34,567 nucleotides of DNA from the NCBI RefSeq assembly GCF_000300535.1, contig NZ_AMSH01000036.1:1-34567 (forward strand), in the 5' to 3' direction. Source of the stretch: Bacillus xiamenensis (lineage in GTDB: Bacteria > Bacillota > Bacilli > Bacillales > Bacillaceae). Positions 1 through 9,100 of this stretch are shown here, one piece after another. Positions within the stretch are counted from its first letter, which is position 1. Each line of letters starts with the position of its first letter. The position numbers and the translations under genes are program-made. The notes under the pieces were generated by a model. It was not told the DNA's origin. It saw nothing but the letters and a program-made list of their open reading frames with translations, and did no database searches.

Positions 1-37
1 TATTTGTCTCATCTGATGGGGTCAGTACCATGTTTCC

Positions 38-865
38 TTACCTTTTTTGATTCGTAAATGTTTTTTGATGAGTATAGCAATAAATTTCCCCTTGGAATTT
101 TGATTGGGACAAACAGTAAGATCGAACCTTTTCAGATACAGCAGATTGGCATTCATGGCAAACGGCATTCTTAGATTTTTTTTCAGAGGACGTTTGCTTA
201 ATGTGCTCAACATGCTGTTTCCGTAAGCTGTCATCCGTGATATTCGCTTGGCTGAGTAATTCAAACAAACGCTTTCTATCGCTCTCTGAATATATTGGTG
301 CTGGCTTCTGTAGTCGGATATTTGCACTTTTTCGTTGGATAAATTCGGTCAATTCTATATCATAGATGACTAACTCATTCGAAGTGACTTTCCTTAATTC
401 TTCATCTACTTTAAATGTACAGCGCTTCGTAAATGAGATCAAAGAAACGACTGATGAGGTATCGATCAAATCTTTTGCGCAACGCTTGATGGCTTGGATA
501 TGTCCATAATTTTGAGCGAGTGGACTCATAAACGGGAATTTCCCGTTTATGAGCCAGTTTTTACGCTTTTTTCCTCCGTAAATGGTACCTTGATAGTTCT
601 TCGTTTCAATCACGAACAAGGCATGCGGTGAAATGACGATATGGTCGATTTGAGAATAACCTGTTGATGAAGCGGGGTTTTCTATCATCACATCATTCAA
701 AAAAAGAAAACCCTTTGGCAATTGCGAGAGCTGAATATCGATTTTGTATTCCCCAAGTGCCCCTTTTCGTTCTGCTTTTTTGTTATTCGTTGTTTTTTGC
801 TGGACGTTTTTCTGTACAACGGGTGTTGTCGTTTTTTTCTTCTTAAATAAAAAGTCTAGGAACAT
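38..865 (-). CDS. NERD-domain (nuclease-related) protein with C-terminal Cys/His zinc-binding-like tail
   Basis: About 275 aa. The reading frame extends to 967, but the start chosen is the ATG at 865 because GAGGAG lies 5 bases upstream and the extra 34 residues have no ribosome site. Residues about 30-145 match the NERD pattern: an ERKGALGEY opening, then QIDHIVIS and VIETKNYQG, which give the D...ExK arrangement of PD-(D/E)xK nuclease-like folds. A basic low-complexity linker (KKKKTTTPVVQ...) precedes it. The C-terminus holds CHEC, then SYCL and YCYTHQ, which resembles a small topoisomerase-type zinc finger. NERD proteins are thought to process DNA, but the substrate of this one is unknown. 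It is transcribed away from the next gene. Family assignment is fairly secure; nuclease activity is inferred. Confidence 0.8.
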   Translation of the reverse strand: MFLDFLFKKKKTTTPVVQKNVQQKTTNNKKAERKGALGEYKIDIQLSQLPKGFLFLNDVMIENPASSTGYSQIDHIVISPHALFVIETKNYQGTIYGGKKRKNWLINGKFPFMSPLAQNYGHIQAIKRCAKDLIDTSSVVSLISFTKRCTFKVDEELRKVTSNELVIYDIELTEFIQRKSANIRLQKPAPIYSESDRKRLFELLSQANITDDSLRKQHVEHIKQTSSEKKSKNAVCHECQSAVSEKVRSYCLSQSKFQGEIYCYTHQKTFTNQKR

Positions 866-1010
866 GTGTCTCCTCGATTCTGCCTCAATTTGTTCTGTAT
901 GTATTTTATCGTCTTGTTGTCGTACTTTTGAATGAAATTGACTCAATAGAATTGACGAAAGAACCAAGAATAGGTGAAGATGAAATAAACTGTAAGATAA
1001 AGGGAGACGA

Positions 1011-2195
1011 ATGATGATACATATTGTATTTGGGGCAGCAGCTGCCGGTAGTTTAAAACAAGCATTACGAGAAATGAAGCTAGATCAAGAAGATGATATC
1101 ATCGCCTTTAATGACATTTATTCGATTGGACCACTTCTACATTTGCATGAACATGAAGGACAGGAAAAGCGTAAAGCGTGGCTGCGTAACATGATATCAA
1201 ATGAATTTGGCGATTTTGACGATATGGTCACCGATCAGCACAAAATGTTTCAGCAAATAAAAGATATAAAAGGAAGTACGAGTATTCTCATCTGGACAGG
1301 CAACAATGCACATGAACAAATAGCCTTACGATATGCCATCTATTTATTAAAAGAGAAAAACATTGAATTGTCTCTAATCAATACAACGACTGCATTTGAT
1401 CATCTTTTCAATACAAAAACAAGACGAATGGATATTCGACATACCGGGGAAATCACACCTGGGAAATTTAAGGTTTTGTACGGGAGTAAAGATCATATTC
1501 AATTAGTGACAAAAGAAGAAAGAGAGAAATTAAAAAACGAATGGCTTTCATTTGCTCATGAGAACCATACCCTGAGGATATGGCGAAATGAACAAACGAT
1601 TAACGTACCAGAAGATGAATTTGATGCATATTTAGTGAAAATGGCCAAGCGAGTTCATCAGTCAGACCAAGAGGAGTACATCAAGACGCCTCGCTTAATT
1701 GGAGAAGTCATTGGTCATTTAGAACAGTATATCGGAGATGATTTTATTGAGTATCGGCTAAAGAAGTTGATTGATCAGGGTGTTTTTGATATGAAAGGAA
1801 AACGGATTTCCATGCGTTATTACTCGATTAAACTGACAGCGTTTGGTCAGCACTTTAAAAAGTGGGTGTGCTGTCGTGAGTTTGAGGAACACCCATTTGT
1901 GAAAATAGAAGGAACCTACGGCGGTGTACCTTTTCAATGTGGACATTGTCAATGTCATTTAGAAAGAGATGAAGTACCTCTAAGCGATACGCTCTTCTCG
2001 AAAATCTGGTATTGGGCCATACAATATGGTCGCTGGTTTGACGAAGAGACAGAAGACTTGCTGCCATATGGAGTGGAAATGGAAAAGAGGTTCAATGAAG
2101 AAGGTGAGCGCATAACAGAAGACATAAAGCTGGCATTATCCCCTGCGTATCAAATCGAGTACATACCGAGTGAAATGACGAGATATTATATATAA
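1011..2195 (+). CDS. DUF1835-family protein
   Basis: 394 aa. The N-terminus (MIHIVFGAAAAGSLKQAL, then DDIIAFNDIYSIGPL) is typical of DUF1835, a family of unknown function often followed by a DUF3658-like region, which fits the middle of this protein. A CGHCQC cluster near residue 310 could bind metal. Two tandem ATGs occur (1011 and 1014). AGGGAG at 1001-1006 is better spaced from the second, so translation may begin one codon later. The gene stands alone between a divergent NERD gene and a membrane protein. No enzymatic function can be read from the sequence. Confidence 0.75.
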   Translation: MMIHIVFGAAAAGSLKQALREMKLDQEDDIIAFNDIYSIGPLLHLHEHEGQEKRKAWLRNMISNEFGDFDDMVTDQHKMFQQIKDIKGSTSILIWTGNNAHEQIALRYAIYLLKEKNIELSLINTTTAFDHLFNTKTRRMDIRHTGEITPGKFKVLYGSKDHIQLVTKEEREKLKNEWLSFAHENHTLRIWRNEQTINVPEDEFDAYLVKMAKRVHQSDQEEYIKTPRLIGEVIGHLEQYIGDDFIEYRLKKLIDQGVFDMKGKRISMRYYSIKLTAFGQHFKKWVCCREFEEHPFVKIEGTYGGVPFQCGHCQCHLERDEVPLSDTLFSKIWYWAIQYGRWFDEETEDLLPYGVEMEKRFNEEGERITEDIKLALSPAYQIEYIPSEMTRYYI

Positions 2196-2412
2196 AACAG
2201 CAGGGAAAGCTTCATTCATTTATATTAAGCATTCGTTGAGCTGAATGAACACGGATATTTCATTCTTATTTTTATTTATGATAAGAGAACTCAATAGACG
2301 CTTAAAGACCAAATCCACGATGGAAAGGGAAAATATTGAAACATTTATTCGATAAAAACGTAATACAGTTAGAGCGTTCAATAGAAACCTTTGAAATGGA
2401 GAGGAGAATGAT

Positions 2413-2982
2413 ATGGAGCAAGCCGCAATAAGAAAGATGAGAAGAAAACAAATAGCCGCCTGTAATTTAATAGCTGGCATCATGATCGTGACTTTTTTTA
2501 TTTTGATTCAAATTTCTGAAATTCGATTTACACATTTCTTTTTTTGTTTAGGAATTTTAATGCTCATACAAGGCATTATAGGCTTTATCAAAAAAGGATC
2601 AACGAAGTCTTTCATTCCCATTTTCGAGCAGGCAGCCATTTATGAAAAAGAGAAACTGGGGAAAGAGTGGGAGAAAGAACAGAGATCAGAAAACATTTCA
2701 AGATTGGTATTGAGCGGTCTGATGTTCCTTCAGTCATTTAGTTTCCAAGATGTAACGAACCCATTCTTTGACTTACAACCTGCATATCTATTTTTTTTAT
2801 TGATTATTGCTCTAGCTCTTATCAATGTAAGCATGCTTTTTCGCTTTAGAAAAATTGACCGGTCTACTGAAAAGCATGAATTAGAGGGCTTTACAAAAGA
2901 AGCAAATATGATGTCAATGGCCTTTGGCCTTTTGACCGTAATCGTCATATTCATTTTTATCGTCGTCTTTGTCCTTCCTTAA
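2413..2982 (+). CDS. Membrane protein of unknown function, four predicted helices
   Basis: 189 aa, not recognised. Hydrophobic segments occur near residues 15-35, 41-60, 98-135 and 165-188, suggesting about four transmembrane helices. A charged loop of about 35 residues (EKEKLGKEWEKEQRSEN) lies between the second and third. A strong ribosome site (GGAGAGGAGA) sits 5 bases before the ATG. The last helix runs to the C-terminus (IVVFVLP). It is followed within 35 bases by a decayed short ORF. The 217 bases upstream contain no convincing gene, only a 25-codon open stretch from 2278. Confidence 0.65.
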   Translation: MEQAAIRKMRRKQIAACNLIAGIMIVTFFILIQISEIRFTHFFFCLGILMLIQGIIGFIKKGSTKSFIPIFEQAAIYEKEKLGKEWEKEQRSENISRLVLSGLMFLQSFSFQDVTNPFFDLQPAYLFFLLIIALALINVSMLFRFRKIDRSTEKHELEGFTKEANMMSMAFGLLTVIVIFIFIVVFVLP

Positions 2983-3013
2983 AAGAATCATTTAACATGT
3001 CGAGGTGAAACAA

Positions 3014-3154
3014 ATGAATGAAACGATACAGCATCTGATCGATCAGACAAGGGTGACATTTCATAGATAAGAAAGAGATGTTTCAATTATGCGGGATACT
3101 CAACCTCCAGATGAAATCACCATTTCAAAGCAAGAAGCCAGGATATTTGAATAG
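3014..3154 (+). pseudogene. Decayed short ORF with an in-frame stop
   Basis: A good ribosome site (GAGGTGAAA) precedes ATG at 3014. Eighteen codons (MNETIQHLIDQTRVTFHR) end in TAA at 3068-3070. The same frame then runs a further 27 codons, including VSIMRDTQPPDE, to TAG at 3152-3154. A clean terminator follows at 3173-3201. Preserved ribosome site, frame and terminator suggest the remnant of a larger gene that lost its middle and gained a stop. The parent family is not recognised. It could instead be a genuine 18-residue peptide. Confidence 0.4.
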
Positions 3155-3172
3155 GCACTTTACCCATTTTGA

Positions 3173-3201
3173 AAGAACAGGAAGGTGCTGTTCTTTTTTT
3201 T
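3173..3201 (+). terminator. Rho-independent terminator
   Basis: AAGAACAG and CTGTTCTT pair around a 7-base loop, followed by a T run. It closes the unit containing the membrane protein and the decayed ORF. Confidence 0.75.
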
Positions 3202-3524
3202 GTCCCATCCCCCTCATTTTTTGAAGAAAAATGGAATATTGTAGCAGGAAGTTGTCGTTTCATCACGAAAGGAAACAGATAAGAATATGATCATAGGTCC
3301 ATTGTTTGGATTCGTGATGGAGTCAATGAGAAGACATCGTAAACGTTTGTATATATAAAATAGTCGTGACAGTATAGTTGATCTACAATTGATTTCTAAC
3401 TAAGAGAGAAATTGTGTCTCAAGTCGTATGCGAAAATACGTGTGCCGAGATCATATGATGAGTTGATGATGTTTGTGTTTAGGTGAGTTTGAAGTCAAGA
3501 TAGAAGAAAGTGAGGATATCTACC
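3202..3524. other. Gene-poor region upstream of first small paralogue
   Basis: About 320 bases without a convincing gene. An A+T-rich stretch (TTTGTATATATAAAATAG, 3344-3361) could hold a promoter, but no clear -35/-10 pair is seen. A 23-codon open stretch begins at 3287 without a ribosome site. Confidence 0.3.
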
Positions 3525-3806
3525 TTGAGTACATTGGAAGTGTTTCGTCAGTTTTTGGTTGACCATTATCCTTCGTTACAAGATGAGCTTTGGCTGAAAG
3601 ATGTTGATACCCTTCGAATCTCTCCTATTCTTCATCCTTTTCTGAAAAGAAAGCTGCCAGAAGGGATTGAAAAATTCACTTGTGTGCTATTCACGCAGCA
3701 GACAGATCAAACAGATGCTCCGCTCAAAGTATATCTTTTGTTAGATGAACATGAGCAGTCACTTTATGCCATTGATTTGATGAATGAACAAATCGTGCTT
3801 CACTAA
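3525..3806 (+). CDS. Small protein of unknown function, copy 1 of a paralogous pair flanking the adhesin locus
   Basis: 93 aa from TTG at 3525; the frame also allows GTG at 3510. TTG is preferred because the paralogue at 12921 starts with the same TTG-AGT and because GTGAGG lies 9 bases upstream. Aligned without gaps, the last 80 residues match the paralogue at 52 positions. Conserved blocks are DVDT, SPILHP, LKRKLP, EKFTCVLF, LLDE and YAIDL. There is no signal peptide and no membrane segment, so it is probably a soluble alpha/beta cytoplasmic protein. The family is not recognised. A terminator follows at 3841. The divergent-facing neighbour is the interrupted Mga-type regulator, so a link with the surface locus is inferred from position only. 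Confidence 0.7.
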   Translation: MSTLEVFRQFLVDHYPSLQDELWLKDVDTLRISPILHPFLKRKLPEGIEKFTCVLFTQQTDQTDAPLKVYLLLDEHEQSLYAIDLMNEQIVLH

Positions 3807-3840
3807 TGAAGAAAGCAGGAAACAGATATTCCTGAAAAAG

Positions 3841-3870
3841 GCTGTTGAGAGATGCTCAACAGCTTTTTTT
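3841..3870 (+). terminator. Rho-independent terminator
   Basis: GCTGTTGAG (3841-3849) pairs with CTCAACAGC (3855-3863) around a 5-base loop, followed by seven T. It ends copy 1 of the small paralogue and separates it from the convergent Mga-type gene. Confidence 0.85.
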
Positions 3871-3931
3871 CATGAAGTTTTTCTATTTTATAACGAAATG
3901 ACACCAATGAATACCATATAATTCTGATGAT

Positions 3932-5443
3932 TCAGTCGGTCATGTCAGATATTTTTCGGTGTAAGTTGTCTAATTCTTTCTTCGTTGGAAAAGAGCTGAT
4001 CAGTAGCGTAGATCGCCCAAATTGAATAGGGAGCTCTGTATCCGTCACAATCACATCTATTTGAAGTTGTTCCATGGTCGATTCATTTAAAGTATTTTCG
4101 GGACTTGTGAAAATGTGAATCAGGGGAGGTACTCTCAATTTAATTAAATCTGCAATAAACAAGCTGTGATTATAGCCTAGCGTTGAAGTAACAAAAATGT
4201 TCAGTATGTTTCTTCGTTCCATTTCCAATTGAACAAGTCCTCTCCAATTAGATGTAATGATACGAATTAATTCTCGTTCGTTCTTAACAAAAGAGGCTAG
4301 GATGTCATCTGTTTTTGACTGCTGAATGATATGGGTGATTCTTGAATAAAAATAGGGCAGCTGCTTTTTTACCTCAGATAAATAATGCGATTTCTTTTTA
4401 AAAAGGAAGCCATCTCTTCCAGTAATTTCATTAGAATACACGTAATATTGGAGAAGAAGTAATGTTAGTACCTTTCGATTCGCAATGTCTGTATGATAAA
4501 TCAATGCCAATTGATTGATAAATGAATGGATGGCTTCATATAGATGTGGTGCATGTGACTGAAAGAATGTCAATTTTTCTTCCACAGATTCAATTGATTT
4601 AAAGTGGCCGATCGATGGTTCAATCAACAATAAAAAGACAAATTCATGATGATCCAGTGTAATATCAAATATGTCCTTCGCCTTTTGACAAATATGATCC
4701 TCCCAAGCTCTGATTTGACTATAAATGCTTTTAGCTGTAGAGGACTATTTGTCTTCAAGCATGGAGTAGGTAAAATTACGTTTGATCGTATAGTTCTTGC
4801 GGATTCGATGAATAAATACGCCAAGCCATAGGCAGTATTTATCAATGGCGACATCAGGTACAGTCACTTGAACCACCTGAAATAGCTCTTGTAAGAGATC
4901 AGCTGCATCTTGTTTTTGAATCTCATCAAACGGCCAAAGTCTGCTTCCATACACTTCAAATAAAAACTCCACAAAGAAATGCCGTATCTCTTTTTCATTT
5001 CCATAGAACTGCATACTATCTGGACGTAACTCAATGTCATAGGAGGCTAACACAGAATTGATTTTATTGATTGTATTATACAGCGTGGATCTGCTGATAT
5101 TGAGAACGTCCATCCATTCATAAAAAGACATGTTTTGTTCGAAAAATATCCCTTCAATCAAACGTATTTCAATATTGTCTTTTAGAATCTCCTTTATATA
5201 GTAATCCACTCGCAAGGTCTGCGTAAAACAAATGGATATGCCTTGTCTTGGTTTCATTCGAATTAATGGCTCTCCATCCTCTGTTTGAAATGATTTCATC
5301 TGTTCTAAATCACTTTGTATCGCACGAACAGAGCCGATTTTCTTCTTCGATATTTCTTGAAGAGTCCACCATTTATTTTGGGATACAAGCAGCTTTAAAA
5401 TGTTGATCCATCGCCGTGATTTATTATCAATGAGTTCCATCAA
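3932..5443 (-). pseudogene. Mga/AtxA-type transcriptional regulator interrupted by an in-frame TAG
   Basis: The 504-codon frame is continuous except for one TAG at 4745-4747, which follows MLEDK and precedes SSTAKSIYSQ. The frame and protein character are kept on both sides, so this is a single substitution or a sequencing error. The full length of about 500 aa fits the Mga/AtxA family. The N-terminal half has two helix-turn-helix regions (WWTLQEISKKK... and NISRSTLYNTINKINS). The middle resembles PTS regulation (PRD) domains. The C-terminal half ends in an EIIB-like fold (NILNIFVTSTLGYN...HIFTSP). Mga-type proteins of Gram-positive cocci and bacilli activate surface-protein genes. This one faces away from the adhesin, with a 669-base region between. 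A second possible start within the C-terminal piece (4630) would lack DNA-binding domains. Confidence 0.75.
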
Positions 5444-6112
5444 ACAAATAACTCCTTTCTCAAGTATGAGGTAATCAGAATAGACATGAAATGATTGTAA
5501 TCTTTAGGTGATTTTGATTTGTCTTCTCTTTTCATGATAAAGAAGAAAAAAATTAGACGAAATCGAATTTTATTAGCTGATTCGCCAAATTTTTCCTTTA
5601 AAATGGTCTTATTGATTCATAAATATCGAAAAAATGGAGCATTTTAGGAATTTAGTCTATTTTTTTGCTGTCAAAACGGTAAATAAAAGAATAAAAAGTA
5701 GAGGGTTTTTGATTAACATATGTAAAGAAGCAGAGAGGAATGCTGTCTATATGATACTGCAATGTCCTACCGCCATACCATTCATGACAAGCTTACTTTT
5801 CATATGATTGGACCATATGTGAATACATGCTTATATAAGCATGTATATATTGACCATTCAAAAAATAACAGATACGTACCAATTGTTCAATCTGCGATTC
5901 CTCTCGTCATTCCCCATTTTCCACGCCACTATCCAGCCGCATGAGTCATTCATTTGAGCATTTTTTATACGAAGTATTATTTTTCTCTTTGCATGCATAG
6001 GGTCTTAAGGTGTGATTTTTGATGGGTGATATTACATAAATAAGCGGGGTGAGTGTCTCCAGTCACGTGATGTAACTTGTGTTGAAATTGATTGAAGAAA
6101 AGGGTGAATGTA
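5444..6112. promoter_or_regulatory. Long A+T-rich regulatory region between Mga-type gene and adhesin
   Basis: 669 bases with no convincing gene. Positions 5480-5720 are very A+T rich with many A and T tracts, as expected of a curved promoter. A perfect 24-base palindrome lies at 5823-5846, and two CATATG sequences stand 13 bases apart (5801 and 5814). A 60-codon open stretch at 5762-5944 has no ribosome site and a protein-unlike composition. The length implies a long leader or complex control of the adhesin. Confidence 0.5.
5823..5846. repeat. Perfect 24-base palindrome, candidate operator
   Basis: ATACATGCTTAT is followed at once by its exact reverse complement, ATAAGCATGTAT. With no loop and no T run it is more like a dimeric protein-binding site than a terminator. 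It lies 267 bases before the adhesin start. The bound protein is unknown. Confidence 0.5.
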
Positions 6113-9100
6113 TTGAAAAAGATTTTGTCACTAAATCTCATTATTGTATTATTTATACAATCTAGTATATTAGGAATCTTTCCTTTGGCAAATGCACAAG
6201 CCGAAGAATTCCAAAAAGACATTTATCGCAGCATTGAGTTTGCTGATGACGAAGGGAATATTTTATCAGACCATGAAGATCAGCATATAAGTAAAGCCAT
6301 TGTACATTGGTCAATCAAAGGAATCGAAATAAAAAGAGGATATCCGTATGTACTCTCTCTTCCTTCAACGATTCAGGTAGAGAAGGAACAAAAAGAGTCG
6401 ATCATCGTCAATCAAATACATGTTGGCGATTATACCGTTTCTAAACAAAATGAAGTGACCGTCGTATTGAAAGAAGACGTTGAGCTTGACCCAAATTTAG
6501 AAGAAACATTGGTCATTGAAGTAACGAATACAGCGGCACAAAAAGAAAAAACAAAGCAAAGTAAAGAAACCTCTGCTGCAGGTGACTCAATCACAACGGA
6601 GGAAGAACAGACAAGCAACGTGCAAGAAGACGTTCAACCGCAGCAAAAACAAACCGAGGAGGATGAATTACTCAATAAAGTCCAAGTGTCTAAGCGCTTA
6701 GGATTACAAAGTGTTACTCAACAAACGCTGATTAAAGAGAATATTCTCACGGATGCTCAATTAAAGTATGAAGATCAGCAAGGGAACCCAGTCGATAAAC
6801 CAGATATAAACTCGCTTATTTCAATGAACTATGAGTGGGCGCTTCCAAATGGGCATAGCTACAATGGTGGAGATGAATTTCATTTCAAGGTTCCAGATGA
6901 ATTAGTGATTTACGAAAAAATCAATCGTCTTGAGATGAAATTTAATCAGACGACCATTGGTTATTTTTCAGTAGATGAAAGTGGAAACGCCTCCATAGAG
7001 TTCACTGATTTTATCAAGCAATATTCAAACATCCATGGAACACTCCAAATTTGGACGAAATTAGATCAACAAACAGTCGTAACCGAAGAAAAAGAAATCA
7101 GCATTACCCCAATTGAAGGGAAGGATACCGTAACAATTCCTATCCATTACCTGCCAAGTGGTCCAAACGTTTCAAAAAAGGGTGAGCCAAATCGATCGTA
7201 CAATGCTGAAACCATTCAATGGACAGTAGATTTTAATATGGACTTAGATGATGTCAAGCAAGCCAGGCTAGTGGATCCGATTCAAAACGGTCAATCTTTG
7301 AAAAAAGATTCGATCAAGCTTTACCGCATTGATACAAAGCTGAATGGTGAAACATCAATTGGCCAGCAGATTGACGAAAGTCACTACACAATAGGGCAAA
7401 CAGAAGATGGTCAAGATTTCGTGATCGAATTTAAAGATGAAGTGCATCTGGCCTATCGTTTAGTGTATGAGACTGACATCACTGACCAAGATCAGTCTAC
7501 GTTTCGTAATAAAGCATCACTTGTCTCAGGTGATAAGGTGATCAGTGCTGCTGAAGGAACAGTAAATGTCACAAGAGGCAGTCCTTTAGAAAAAAGGGCC
7601 GCTCACTACGATCCAGTGACCCAGACCATTACATGGGAAATTCGTTATAACTACAATGAAAAGGCGATTGCCAAAAAGGATGCTATATTAGTCGACTTTT
7701 TTAATGGCACACAGGAGCTCATTTCCGATTCATTTCAAGTGAAGGAAGTCACCATTGATCAAAATGGTGCTGAAGCAGGGACAAAGGATGAGGAAGATTA
7801 CACCATTCAAGATCAACAAAAGGGCGATCAAAACGGATTTGTTCTTCAATTCAATCATGATATTCAATCAGCCTACCTCATTACGTATAAAACAAAAGCC
7901 ACAGAGCGAATTTTTGAGGCTGAACAGATTGTCAATACCGTTACGGCTGGCGACGAGAGCAAACAAGCCAATCAAAGGATTGATCAACAAATCTTGACGA
8001 AACACCATGGAACACCGAACTACAAGAACAAAACCATTCCTTGGAGTATCACGTTCAATAAGGACCAACAAGTGATGAACAATCTGACGCTAAAGGATAC
8101 TTTCACAAATGAAGGATTGACGCTGCAAAAGGACAGTTTGAAAGTCATGACGGGGAATACAGTTCTTGAAGAAGGCATTGATTATCAAATCGTCGAGCAT
8201 GAAAATGGATTTGATATTCAATTGACAAAAGAAATCAAGACCGAACATACCGTCACGTATACAACTTCATTTGATTATGAAAAAAGAGCAGATAAAGATC
8301 AAAAGAATCTGCGGAATCATGTGAAGCTCGAATGGACCAATGAAGATGGGAAAGACCTAACGAAGGAGACTGATGCTGTCTTCACACCGGACACGTATAC
8401 GCAATCCAATGGCTTTAAGAATGGATCATATAATGCCAAGACGAAAGAGATCACATGGAATATTGGTGTGAACTATAACCTAAAGCATCTAGATGAGGCA
8501 AGAGTTCAAGATTTCATTCAAGGAAACCAGCGATTGGTCAAAGATTCAATCACCATTTATTCGCTTGATCTAGATGGTGGAGAAAATGGTACGGAAGAGA
8601 AAGAGATCCTGCCTAAAGAGGATTATGAAATCAAATTCCTTGAAAATGAAAAAGGAGAAACAGGATTTGAAGTCATCTTCAAAAAAGCAATTGATTCACC
8701 ATACAAAATCACATATAAGACGAGTCTTGAAGGGATGGCTTTAGTAGAGAAAACGTATGGAAATAAAGCAACCCTTTATGAAGGAAACACGAAAGAATCT
8801 GATGTGAATGCGGTAGTTTCTATCCCAAATGGCGGGAAATACACGAGCAAATCAGGGAATCAACAGGGGAAAGTAGTTGATTGGAGGCTGAATATCAACT
8901 TTGGTCAATCGACAGTACAAGATGCAACGATCATCGATCATCCGAGCGATAATCAAGCATTAATAGAACATTCTTTTCACCTTTATACGACGACAATAGA
9001 TGAAAAGGGGCAAGTGACAAAAAAGGATGAGTTAGAAAAAGGGAAAGATTATGAGCTAAATCTGGCACTTAATCCAGATTCTTTTCAAATCCAATTTAAA

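Noticed and set aside
866..967. N-terminal extension of the NERD protein
   Set aside because: The internal ATG at 865 has a strong ribosome site, while 967 has none.
2278..2355. 25-codon open frame before the four-helix membrane protein
   Set aside because: No ribosome site; composition does not resemble a known small protein.
3287..3358. 23-codon open frame (starting MIIGPLFGFVMES) upstream of copy 1
   Set aside because: No ribosome site at proper distance and no terminator or conservation evidence.
5762..5944. 60-codon open frame in the adhesin control region
   Set aside because: No ribosome site before the ATG, unusual His/Tyr/Pro-rich composition, and it runs through the perfect palindrome.
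6000..6110. Riboswitch in the adhesin leader
   Set aside because: No c-di-GMP, c-di-AMP or other aptamer core could be matched by eye.
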